Shown: positions 32,058 through 41,537 of the stretch, in pieces | Numbering within the stretch: position 1 is the first letter of the stretch | Layout of the letters: every line of letters begins with the position of its first letter | Source: Kitagawia praeruptora | Taxonomy: Eukaryota > Streptophyta > Magnoliopsida > Apiales > Apiaceae | Assembly: GCA_037693485.1 (NCBI GenBank) | Contig: CM075346.1 | Coordinates: 133,630,501-133,694,500, forward strand | Length of the DNA stretch: 64,000 bases | Direction of reading: 5' to 3' | Position numbers and translations under genes: made by a program | Notes under the pieces: model-generated | Told to the model about the DNA's origin: nothing | Database searches by the model: none | Seen by the model: the letters and a program-made list of their open reading frames with translations, nothing else

Positions 32058-34068
32058 ACATGTTGGTTAGACTCAAACTTTTCTAATAAAATGTGTTGCT
32101 CATATTTCTATAAATTGCTAAAGTGCTATGTGAACCTTGTTAATTAAACTCTGTCAGCATGATTGCTGGTCATACACTGTTAATATGTTTGTTAAACTCT
32201 GTGTATTCCAAGTTGATTTTTGTCTGAATGAAAATACCAATGAAGAAAAATGTATGAAGCATGATTCTTAGTGAAAAATCAAGATTCTTTCTGAGTCACT
32301 GTGATCTAATCAGAAATTGTGCAGTAAGTTAACACAGCATGATACTGTTTCATATTTAGAGCATCTCTTAGTTTATTTGATCCTAAACTCTGAATCTATG
32401 AATACTGTATGCATTGCCTCTCATGAATAACTCTGATATTGATGAACTCTAAACTCTGATTAGTAACACTCTGTTTCCAAGCCATACTTGATTCTTGATG
32501 ATTCTTTGTTTGCACTTGTGAAAATTTTAAAACTTGAGATGTGTCATTGTCTAGTTTGGTGAGAAACAGTTCATGTCTGCACCCTGTGAGATTTTGAGCC
32601 GAATAAGTGATTGATACATTTTATATCAATCAGATTTTATTGCTGTGTGATGTTCATCAGTAAGTATGTTGCTCTAGAACTTGCATTAAACCATTTTGAG
32701 ACTACATGATATATGTGTGCATGAAAATGATAAAGGCACTAGGATTAACCATCTTTCTTCAAACACTGTTCAAAACATCTTTGAACACTGATCATAAACA
32801 CTGTTCATAAACACGACCCTTAGTAAACCCCTTGAGCCTAATTAACTGCTCATTTTTCTTGAATATTGAAGTATTAAGAGCAGTTATATTCTTTTGATAA
32901 ATCAAATTCAAGCAGGTGAGTATTTCTCAAGAAAAGGAATCTTACTCAATATATATATATATATAAAAAAAAAGAAAAAAAAAGGGAAAGGTATATATAC
33001 TGATCATCTTGTACAAATATGTACTAACCGTTTGACTGAACATTTTGATCTGATAAATTGTTCAGTTAGGAATTCTCATTCGAAAAATATCTTTTCTCAT
33101 CTGTTTGATTTTACTCAATTACAACCCTGAACAAAGTCCTTTTGATTTGTGCATATATGTAATCGAAGTGGTATAGATTTGGTGGAAATTCAAGCTTCTG
33201 GTAGTATCTGCTTCTACTGATTGAATTTGAGCGAAAACACTTCACCTAAACACTTGTGTGCTATGAGAGTTTGTGAGGAAATCCTTGACATGTAACTCAC
33301 TGAATGATGCTTTGATGTTTATCTCCTGATTTTTTTGTCTATAATGACTGTGTGCTTACTTGGATAATCATGAACATCAACTGGAACAGGGATATTCAGA
33401 TTTCTGTAATTAAGGAACTACAGAGTTTAGCATTCATCATATACTCTGTGTTTAATATGAGAGTTTGTGCATTCAGTGTTTATTGTTTTGATTTATGGAT
33501 TTTATGAAATATTAGATGCTATAAAAATTGATTTGGTAAACTCTGCTATTCACACACAAAAATCACAACTGTGCATTTTTGAAAGGGTTTTTGTGATAAA
33601 GTTTGAAAATTTGACGAACACTGATTGATTGTGTTACGTACTCTAAGGTAAATTTTCATTAAGATAATTTGAAAATTTTGGAGTAAATGGAGTGGTTGAC
33701 AACTGTTAATTATTGTATTTAGTGGTAAAGTGTCTTGATAAATGGAACGACAGCAGTAATAATGGCTTTTACTGCGCGTGAATTAAGTGAATCGCTGCAT
33801 GTTTGACACGTGTCCCACTTTCACCCACTTACTCATCATTATGTATCACTTTCGCACTTCTCAAGGGAATAGTTGCGTATTTTCAAGTAAAAACGTTTGA
33901 GTCTAATTTTAATTATTACTCAAATAACTTTTTGCTATAATCATTACTCACCCACTCATATTCACTTTACCAAAACATAGTTCTCTCTTGTTTTTCACTT
34001 TGGCATTTTCGCAAACACCTTTCTTGCATATCATTTTCACAGTTGCTTTTTGTTTATTTCTTGATCTA
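32058..34068 (+). other. Element C spacer between pol and ORF3, with probable intron
   Basis: About 2 kb without a plausible ORF, conserved with B. A strong donor CAG|GTGAGT (intron starts 32916) and an acceptor with a pyrimidine-rich lead, TTTCTTGC...TTTTCACAG (ends 34042), define 1127 nt, followed 26 nt later by the ORF3 ATG. AAACTCTG words recur at 32146, 32194, 32385, 32451 and 33538. The TATA-like run near 32949-32963 lies inside the putative intron. Confidence 0.65.
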
Positions 34069-37000
34069 ATGGCAACAAAACCTTTCACTTTGTTTGGTCT
34101 ACGTTTTGTGCCCAACAATTATGCAGCTTTACTTGAGAATGACCGGGCTCCTGAGGCGTTTCACCTAATGCAAAACTTTCTTCGCGATTCTGAGATTGGA
34201 CAAGCGTTGATTGAACCGGCTACTCTATCTGCTTCTCAAGTGGTCACCTTCTGGCAAAACTCGAGGTATATAGAAGGAGGTGAAAATGGAACTCCATCTA
34301 TCATCTTCTCTCATGAAGAACAAGAGTTTGTGATTACTCCACAAACTGTTCGTGATGCCATGGATTTCGACACACATACTTCGTATGCTGTTGTCTCTGA
34401 GCAAAATCTGAGAGAGATGCTAACAGAGATTGGGTATATGGACTCACTTGCAAAGCTGGGCAGTGTGAGGAGGCCGAATCTGAGAAAAGAGTGGAACTTT
34501 TTCTTTGATTGTATCACCAGGACATTCCAGAAGAAGGTCACCAACTGGGATGCTATTCCAATGGACAGTCTGCAAATTGGGTATTCTCTACTCTATGGCA
34601 GTAATTTTGATTTTGGTCGTTATGTATTAATAAATCTGGGTGATAAGTTGTCAGAGTCTACTACAGTTTACTTTGCTAGATTTTGTCAACTTTTGTTCAA
34701 TGCATGTGTACCTGGGTTAACAGTTGATGAAGCTGATGAGATACAACCCTTTCGAGTCACTAAGAGAATATTCTCTGATATGACTAACAAAGATGTTGGT
34801 AAAGACATACCTCCTTTCATATTGCCACTTGCATTACAGAACTTTGTCAATCAGCCACAAGATTCTCCATCACCACACCATGAACCACATGAAACACAAC
34901 AACCAGAACCACAATCTATGCCTGAGCCTTTAGCCACTGATCGTACAGAAAACATACCATCTCAACCTACTCAATCACCTGAGCCAACACCGACAACCAC
35001 TGTTCAACCTACATCAACTCAAACACAACCTGATCAAATGAATACTGAACCAACAAACCCTGTTACTACTTCTCACCCACAACCTCCATCTAAGTCCAAA
35101 AGGAAGAAGCATGCTGCACTTAACACAAAACATTCTAAGGCTAAACAGACATCTCAAAAGGCTGTTTATTCTAGACGATTCAAAGAAAGAGCAAATAGAC
35201 CTTCACCACCACAAGCTGAGGACAGTTCTAGTGATGATGATGAGCTGATTGCAGTATCTCAAGCTAAAAGGAGAAGGCTCATCCTTACTGATTCTGATGA
35301 TGAGCATGTTGAGGAAGCTCAAGAGAAAATCTCTATTGATATTCCTACTGGTGAGACAGAGGTTATCATAGAACCTATTTTACCAGAATCAGAAGTTAAG
35401 ATTGCTGAACCAGAATCTGCTAAGGTTCAAGAAAATGAAGATGTTAGAGATGTTTTGTCTCCAATGGAAGAGTTTGCTGAAACTCCAATTTCTTTTAATC
35501 ATGAAGCATCTACTCCACCACTCATGGAGGTTACACATTCTATTGATACTGGTGTTGCTGATGGGCCTACTGTTGTTCTTGAAGACACTGAGGTTGCATC
35601 ACACACTGAATTAAACTCTGATGCTCATCATGTTTCTGAGCATGGTGAGGAGATTGATAAACCAGAGAAGGTTATTTCTTCAGAGCAGATTCAAGCTGAT
35701 AAAGGAAAACAGGTTGCTCAAGAACCTGTTGTTGCTCAAGATGAAGATATTGCTTCTGTTGCTCCTACTAATGAATCTGTGAGTGATTCGATTGAAGACA
35801 ACAGTACAGGAGTTGAAAAAGCACATACTCAAGCTGATGGTCAGAAAACAGGAGAAAAACCAGATTTTGCTGGGCCTTCTGTAAATGAAATTGATGACAA
35901 TTATTTGGCCAAACAAACTGCTGATTGGTACAAGTCAGACTGTATTTTTCCTCCTGGAAGGGCAGCTATGTTTCTCCAAGAAAATTCTTCGAAGATTAAA
36001 AATCCAGAAATATTCACTTGTTTGCAAGGCACAGTGATTCAAATCAAAACCTTGAATAATAGATTTGATGATACTCAGAAATCTATTGTTGATCTTCGAA
36101 CAGAGGTTGCTACTCATGAGGAGAAAGCTCAACTAGCTAATGCTAAGCTTTTTCAACAATTCTCCAAAGCTCAAGCAAATCTTAATGACAGACTGAGCAC
36201 AGTTGAAAAGAATCAGATTTTACTGACTGAGAAGGTTGATTCCATTGCAAACTCTCTTGAGTTAATCACCTCAATTCTGATTCAAGATGGTGATGATGTC
36301 AAAAAGGGGGAGAGAATTGCTAAAACCAAGTGCAAGCAAACTCAAACTTTGTCAAAGAAAGATCATCTTGATGATGAAGGTACCAATGCTGATAAGGGCT
36401 TAAGAAATGCTAATCCCAGACAAGGACATGAAAGGTCTTCAAGGTCAAAGCCGAATTTGGTGATAAATACAAATATTCAGAGTACTTCTGGTTCAATGCC
36501 AAAGGATTTGTCATTCACTGACAATCCGCAAACAGATGAAGAATTGGCTGCAAAACTCTTTCGTGAAGAGAATGCTGAAGCTACACTTGAGGATATTCAA
36601 GCTGAAGAAAAGCTGTTGCAGAAAGAGCATGTAAAAGCTCAAAAGTCCAAGAAAGTGAAGAAAACTGTTAGAGCTTCAAAGTCTTCAAGGCCTGTAATGA
36701 AAGGAATTGAGATCAAAGAAAAACTATCTGGTATTCAAGAAGAAGAAGAAGAAGAAGATACTGGAAAGCTGGTTAGAAAGTCTTCTCTTGATGCCAAGTT
36801 GAAGTTAAAAGGGATAATTGGTGAAGATAGCAAGGGCAAAATGATAGTTACAACCTCTGTTGCTACACAAGTTGTACAGACTCAAAGTAAACTCTTACCT
36901 GGTTTTTCAAGGCCAAAGATTCCAGTGCAAGAAGAAGCAGGAGTGACTGGTGGATATCAACATAATGTTGCATGTTCAGGAAAGCCACCAGGCAGGAATA

Positions 37001-37665
37001 CTTCTGGCTTAGGTTCAAGAAGAGATTTGAGGGTTAGTAACAGTCCAAGAGATCCCTCTGCACTTGTATCTCTTGGTTCTGGTATTACTCAAGAAAATCT
37101 AGACAAGTTGGAGTCAATTCAGCTAGTTCGTCAAAGGAGCTTAGACATTCACTTTCTGCTATACTTTATGGCAGATGGGTCAGTGTATAGAGTGAATGAA
37201 GAAGCAATCAAGCTAAAATTATTTGAGGAACTTCAATATGTCCTGCATATCTTCAGAGTTAGAAATCATCGAACACAGCTTATTGCTAATTCTATAAGGG
37301 AGTATATGCAGAAAGCTAAAGTTGTTACAGGATCAAAGTCTGCTGAAAGATATGTTCCGAAGTACAGAGACTGGAATGGGAATCTGATAGAAATGCAGAA
37401 GGGAACTACAAAGCTGAAGACTGATCTTGGGATTACTGTTCTGGATTTTAATGTAAAGTCTGAAGAAGTGAAGTTTATCAGGTTGGGAAATGAAATGAGA
37501 AGAAACAAGATCTATGATCTCAGAGCTGCTATTTTTCAAACTGATGAGAATGATCCAGATTTAAGAGAGATCAAGGAAGCTATGGAGATTGAACTTGAAA
37601 ATGCTGAGAGGAGATTGTTGATTGATTATCTCAGAACAACTCCAGATCTTGAGGAGGTTAGGTAG
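34069..37665 (+). CDS. Element C ORF3, long post-pol protein of unknown function
   Basis: 1,198 residues from ATG 34069 (MATKPF). The frame is open 27 codons further up, but only from a TTG, and the putative acceptor lies in between, so ATG is preferred. It has an N-terminal domain of about 280 residues with the hallmark LRKEWNFFFDCITRTF and YFARFCQLLFNACVPG, then a Pro/Gln/Thr-rich linker. Next are nuclear-localisation-like KRKKH and KRRRL clusters beside acidic runs, a long Glu/Val/Asp-rich section, a coiled coil at about 660-745, a Glu run, and a compact C-terminal domain ending TTPDLEEVR. It has no convincing membrane segment from the ATG. Sirevirus post-pol ORFs have been called envelope-like, and here nuclear motifs argue for other roles. 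Function unknown. Confidence 0.85.
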   Translation: MATKPFTLFGLRFVPNNYAALLENDRAPEAFHLMQNFLRDSEIGQALIEPATLSASQVVTFWQNSRYIEGGENGTPSIIFSHEEQEFVITPQTVRDAMDFDTHTSYAVVSEQNLREMLTEIGYMDSLAKLGSVRRPNLRKEWNFFFDCITRTFQKKVTNWDAIPMDSLQIGYSLLYGSNFDFGRYVLINLGDKLSESTTVYFARFCQLLFNACVPGLTVDEADEIQPFRVTKRIFSDMTNKDVGKDIPPFILPLALQNFVNQPQDSPSPHHEPHETQQPEPQSMPEPLATDRTENIPSQPTQSPEPTPTTTVQPTSTQTQPDQMNTEPTNPVTTSHPQPPSKSKRKKHAALNTKHSKAKQTSQKAVYSRRFKERANRPSPPQAEDSSSDDDELIAVSQAKRRRLILTDSDDEHVEEAQEKISIDIPTGETEVIIEPILPESEVKIAEPESAKVQENEDVRDVLSPMEEFAETPISFNHEASTPPLMEVTHSIDTGVADGPTVVLEDTEVASHTELNSDAHHVSEHGEEIDKPEKVISSEQIQADKGKQVAQEPVVAQDEDIASVAPTNESVSDSIEDNSTGVEKAHTQADGQKTGEKPDFAGPSVNEIDDNYLAKQTADWYKSDCIFPPGRAAMFLQENSSKIKNPEIFTCLQGTVIQIKTLNNRFDDTQKSIVDLRTEVATHEEKAQLANAKLFQQFSKAQANLNDRLSTVEKNQILLTEKVDSIANSLELITSILIQDGDDVKKGERIAKTKCKQTQTLSKKDHLDDEGTNADKGLRNANPRQGHERSSRSKPNLVINTNIQSTSGSMPKDLSFTDNPQTDEELAAKLFREENAEATLEDIQAEEKLLQKEHVKAQKSKKVKKTVRASKSSRPVMKGIEIKEKLSGIQEEEEEEDTGKLVRKSSLDAKLKLKGIIGEDSKGKMIVTTSVATQVVQTQSKLLPGFSRPKIPVQEEAGVTGGYQHNVACSGKPPGRNTSGLGSRRDLRVSNSPRDPSALVSLGSGITQENLDKLESIQLVRQRSLDIHFLLYFMADGSVYRVNEEAIKLKLFEELQYVLHIFRVRNHRTQLIANSIREYMQKAKVVTGSKSAERYVPKYRDWNGNLIEMQKGTTKLKTDLGITVLDFNVKSEEVKFIRLGNEMRRNKIYDLRAAIFQTDENDPDLREIKEAMEIELENAERRLLIDYLRTTPDLEEVR

Positions 37666-37807
37666 ACAGAATTTGTAAGTAATTCGAATTTTCTGTAAAT
37701 TTTGCTAAGTCAAGTTTAAACTCTGATTATATGTTAAACACTGTGTTTTTTATTTGTTAGTTTTGACATCATCAATTACTGTGAACTTGTACATTTTTCT
37801 AATGAAC

Positions 37808-37821
37808 AAGTTGGGGGAGAT
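37808..37821 (+). promoter_or_regulatory. Polypurine tract of C
   Basis: AAGTTGGGGGAGAT directly before the 3' LTR is the plus-strand priming site. The preceding 140 bp after the ORF3 stop are non-coding and carry one more AAACTCTG (37718). Confidence 0.9.
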
Positions 37822-38428
37822 TGTTAGATATAATTGATGTGATTTAATGTCAGTGTTTAAGTGTTACAGGTAAAAAGAGTTTAACTTGATATTGAAAGCA
37901 GTTGTAACAGAGTCTGAGTATACGCTGATAGCTGGAAGCGCAAATGCTGACAGAGGAAAGCGTAAACACTGTTAGCTGAACACATGGAAGCGCAAACACT
38001 GTTAGCTTGGAGAGAACAGAGTTTGCTAAAGTCTGTCTACTGGGAGCGTCTACAAGTCAACAGAGTTTGAAGATTAATTTAATATTAATATGGAAGCGAT
38101 ATCTTTGAAGATTGGATAGCTGTCAAAGAGATTGAGTTGACTTAGAAGACGTGTAGCAATCGTAATTGATATCAATTGTATAGCTTAATTTTAGGAGAAT
38201 CAATTAACGATTGTACGTAGCTGTATATCTTATAAATACAGTTAGGTTAACCCTAGAAGGGGATCTATCGTGAACAAATATCATTCTTGTAACCTAAGCA
38301 GCTCTCTGTGATATTTTACATCACTGAGAGAGGAATTATTAATTCCAAAAAGTTTTAAGAGTTAAAACGTGTGTTCTTGTTATTTACTCATACGGTACTT
38401 GATTATATATTGTGTATTCGACCTAACA
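37822..38428 (+). repeat. Element C 3' LTR
   Basis: 607 bp matching 25807-26413 with about five substitutions. It lies head to head with B's 5' LTR (38724-39335, minus), only 295 bp away. The two make an inverted LTR pair facing each other. Confidence 0.95.
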
Positions 38429-38433
38429 GGAAC

Positions 38434-38661
38434 CACCTTTGATTCCTCACCAGCAGCAGCAGCAGTTAACTTAGTAGGTTTATGAGGACCCTCATAAATT
38501 CTATCAAGATATTCTGGATCTGTGGCTTCCAGAAACATTGTCATCTTTACCTTCCAGATTGCATATTCTGATGGCTTCAGTATTGGAACCCTAATTGTTT
38601 CATACCTACTAACAGTAGTAGGTTCTTTCTCAGAACCTGATGGAGGAGGAATCTCTGCCAT
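38434..38661 (-). pseudogene. Element B gag, first part
   Basis: Starts at ATG 38661 (MAEIPPPSGSEKEPTTV) and covers the first 76 codons before the C insertion. It continues in the same frame at 25806 after removing C and one TSD copy. It matches C's Gag N-terminus apart from a short indel (GSEKE compared with EKA). Confidence 0.9.
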
Positions 38662-38709
38662 TGATTACTATTGTGTTTGGATCTTAAACTGTAATAAAGT
38701 AACAGATTG

Positions 38710-38721
38710 GCTCTGATACCA
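38710..38721 (-). promoter_or_regulatory. Primer-binding site of B
   Basis: The minus strand reads TGGTATCAGAGC two bases inside B's 5' LTR. It is identical to that of C. Confidence 0.88.
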
Positions 38722-38723
38722 CT

Positions 38724-39335
38724 TGTTAGGTCGAATACACAATATATATAATCAAGTACTGTATGAGTAAATAACAAGAACACACGTTTTAACTCTTAAA
38801 ACTGTTTGGAATTAATAATTCCTCTCTCAGTGATGTAAAATATCACAGAGAGCTGCTTAGGTTACAATGAATGATATTCGTTCACAATGGATACCCTTCT
38901 AGGGTTAACCTAACTGTATTTATAAGATATACAGCTACGTACAATCGTTAATTGATTCTCCTAAAATTAAGCTATACAATTGATATCAATTACGATTGCT
39001 ACACGTCTTCTAAGTCAACTCGATCTCTTTGATAGCTATCCAATCTTCAAAGATATCGCTTCCATATTAATATTAAATTAATCTTCAAACTCTGTTGACT
39101 TGTAGACGCTTCCAGTAGACAGACTTTAGCAAACTCTGTTGCTCTTCTAGCTAACAGTGTTTGCGCTTCCATGTGTTCAGCTAGCAGTGTTTACGCTTTC
39201 TTCTGTCAGCGTTTGCGCTTCCAGCTATCAGCGTATACTCAAACTCTGTTACAACTGCTTTCAACCAACAAGTTAAACTCTTTTTACCTGTAACACTTAA
39301 ACACTGACATTAAATCACATCAATTATATCTAACA
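38724..39335 (-). repeat. Element B 5' LTR
   Basis: 612 bp, differing from 13992-14603 at two positions by eye (near 39032 and 39210). It contains B's TATA box on the minus strand. Transcription from here would run directly into C's 3' LTR in antisense. Confidence 0.95.
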
Positions 39336-41237
39336 GTTAGGACTTCCACAGTTATAACATTTCTTCCTAGGAGCATTGGGAATAGGCATATAGTTATTGC
39401 TTTTACTGATGCCTACCTTTCCATTTCTGTTTTTCCTAGGTTCTTTTACCTTGTTTATTCTTTTTAACTCCTTCAGCTTGTGTTTAAGCTGTTTCTGAGA
39501 CATTGAACTAATATCTACTGATTTGGCTTTATCCTGTTTTGGTTTGTCAGATTTTGGTACAAACCTCACATGATTAATTTTGGGTTTTGCAGCCTTTTCA
39601 GTAAATACAGGTTTAGAGGTCTCAGCTTCTAGGTTGACAGTTTTCTTTTTATCAGTGTAACCTAGACCTTCTTTCCAACAATCATTGTCTATGATATCCT
39701 GAGTTTTCTTACCAGAGTTAGTCCAAATTTTAAGAATGTTTCTTTCTTTAGCAAGTTCAGATTCAAGATAAGCATGCTTTTTCAATAATTCAGTTTTAAC
39801 AAAAATTGCATCATCTCTCTCTTTTTGAATTTCTAACATCTGGACTAATTCTGATTCTAGATAATCATTTCTCTTTCTAAGGTCTAGACTTTCAGATTTT
39901 ATTCTTTCATTTTCTAAAGTCTGATCTCTATAGCTAACATGCAAGTTTTTAAGAAAGAGTCTTAACTCAGATATATCAGTAGTATCAAAAGCTAGAATAG
40001 AGTGAGGTACCTTGGTCTCAGTAGCTTCAGAGATACTATCAACATTTGCCATCAAGGCATAGTTCACCTCATCTTCAGAGTCTGAAGTGTCAGCCCAGTC
40101 CTTCTTCTTTGTGATGTAAGCTTGACTTTTATCAGCTTTGGCTCTCTTGCACTCAGGTGCAAAATGTCCTTTCTCACCACAATTATAGCATGTGATCTTG
40201 GACTTGTCGACTTTCCCAGACCTGCTTTCCTTTCCCTCAGCTTTTCTGAAATTCTTCTTGTCAAAATTTGAATCTCTTCGTGTGAACTTCTTTCCCTTCC
40301 TGAAGTTCTTGTAAGCCATCTTCTTGAAGCCTTTCACCATTAGGGCTGCAAGTTGTATCATCTCAGCATCACTACCATCATCATCAGAGTCTGTGAGATT
40401 GTCAGAGTTTGAGTCATCATCAGAGTTTGATGACTCAGTATCAGACTTTGTAATAAGAGCCTTTTCTTTAGATTGACTCTTTTTCACATCAATTTCTTTA
40501 GAAGCTTTCTCCTCAGCTTTAAGAGCAATTGACTTGGTCTTGCTTCCATGCCTCTTGCTTCTTTGTTCCATCTCAAGCTCATGAGTCTTAAGCATTCCAT
40601 AGATTTCATCAAGGGACATGTCTTCTAGATCATGATTGTCTCTGATGGTAGTGGCCTTTAAGTCCCATTTCTCAGGAAGAGCCAACAAGAATTTCAGATT
40701 GGAGTCTTCAAGATTATACTCCTTATCTACCAGTGATAGATCATTCAACAATTTCAGGAATCTGTCATATATGTCTGTTAATGACTCATCAGCATTTGAG
40801 TCAAAGTGCTCGTACTCCTGTGTGAGTATTGTTCTCCTGTTCTTTTTGATGGCTTTGGTTCCTTGACATCTGACTTCCAAAGCATCCCAAATCTCCTTAG
40901 CAGTTTTGCATCCAATGACCCTGTTATACATAACATTGTCAAGGGCGTTATGTAATAAATGCCTTACTTTAGCATCTTTGCTAATAGAGGAGATATCTTC
41001 AGGAGTGTAGTCTTTCTTCTCTTTTGGAATCATTTTCTGTTCTTCTCCAGCAACTGCAACAGACAATTTTGTAGGCTTATGTGGACCATCATGGATTCTG
41101 TCTAAGTACTCTGGATCTGTAGCCTCCAGAAACATTTCCATCTTCACCTTCCATATGGGATATTCTGATGCCCTGAGTATTGGAACTCTAATTGATTCAT
41201 ATCTGCTTGTTGTTGGAGTTTGTGTTTTCTCTGTCAT
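39336..41237 (-). pseudogene. Element A gag, main 5' part
   Basis: ATG at 41237 (MTEKTQTPTTSRYESIRVP). The frame is open for 632 codons to the B insertion at 39340. Copia-type gag domain, CCHC knuckle CYNCGEKGHFAPEC, coiled coil (NERIKSESLDLRKRNDYLE onwards), and the first half of the second knuckle (CYNCGS) are visible. The frame is also open upstream to 41495, but that extension is just the translated 18-bp leader repeat (HRYGTIHIYGTI...) and is not a credible N-terminus. Apart from the B insertion this gag shows no break. Confidence 0.88.
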
Positions 41238-41276
41238 GATTGTATGGATTTTTGTATAGTAACAGAGTGGCTCAAA

Positions 41277-41490
41277 ATGAACAGTACGGTATTTATGAAC
41301 AGTACCGTATCTGTGAATAGTACCGTATATGTAAATAGTACCGTATCTGTGAATAGTACCGTATTTGTGAATAGTACCGTATTTGTGAATAGTGCAGTAT
41401 ATGTGAATAGTACTGTATCTGTGAATAGTGTCGTATATGTGAATAGTACCGTATATGTGAACAGTACCGTATCTGTGAACAGTGACGTAC
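41277..41490. repeat. 18-bp tandem repeat in A's leader
   Basis: About twelve copies of GTGAATAGTACCGTATCT and variants, between A's primer-binding site (41524-41535) and its gag ATG (41237). The GAATAGTACC core is the same word that builds the hairpins in A's LTR. It translates in two frames without stops, which explains the spurious ORFs here. Confidence 0.92.
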
Positions 41491-41523
41491 AACACCGGAT
41501 CTGATCTGTATATCGATCAACCT

Positions 41524-41535
41524 GCTCTGATGCCA
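41524..41535 (-). promoter_or_regulatory. Primer-binding site of A
   Basis: The minus strand reads TGGCATCAGAGC, one mismatch from the initiator-Met complement used by B and C, and two bases inside the LTR. Confidence 0.8.
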
Positions 41536-41537
41536 AT

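Larger units (their letters stand above)
25807..38428 (+). mobile_element. Element C: coding-intact Sirevirus-like Copia inside B's gag
   Basis: Flanked by a GGAAC TSD (25802-25806 and 38429-38433), with 607-bp LTRs at 25807-26413 and 37822-38428. By eye the LTRs differ at about five positions. Length is 12,622 bp. It is in the opposite orientation to B and is its close relative. Gag (745 residues), pol (about 1,100) and ORF3 (1,198 from the ATG) are all uninterrupted. A primer-binding site and polypurine tract sit at the expected ends. This is the only element in the window that looks capable of autonomous transposition. Confidence 0.95.
13992..39335 (-). mobile_element. Element B: Sirevirus-like Copia inside A's gag
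   Basis: Flanked by a GTTAG TSD (13987-13991 and 39336-39340), with LTRs of 612 bp each (13992-14603 and 38724-39335). By eye the LTRs differ at two positions. Minus orientation: the primer-binding site is next to the right LTR and the polypurine tract next to the left. It is itself split in gag by element C (25807-38428). Without C it is about 12.7 kb, with gag, pol and ORF3 all present but damaged. Confidence 0.95.

Noticed and set aside
32949..32963. TATATATATATATA run as a TATA box for ORF3
   Set aside because: It lies just after the conserved donor, inside the putative intron, and in B the equivalent is a long T/A homopolymer run. A simple repeat is the better reading.
33988..34068. 27-residue hydrophobic N-terminal extension of ORF3 as a signal peptide
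   Set aside because: It needs a TTG start and the probable splice acceptor at 34042 falls inside it. The first ATG is at 34069.
41238..41495. N-terminal extension of A's Gag and two opposing frames
   Set aside because: They are translations of the 18-bp leader repeat, whose period is a multiple of three. The homologous Gag start is MTEKTQ at 41237.
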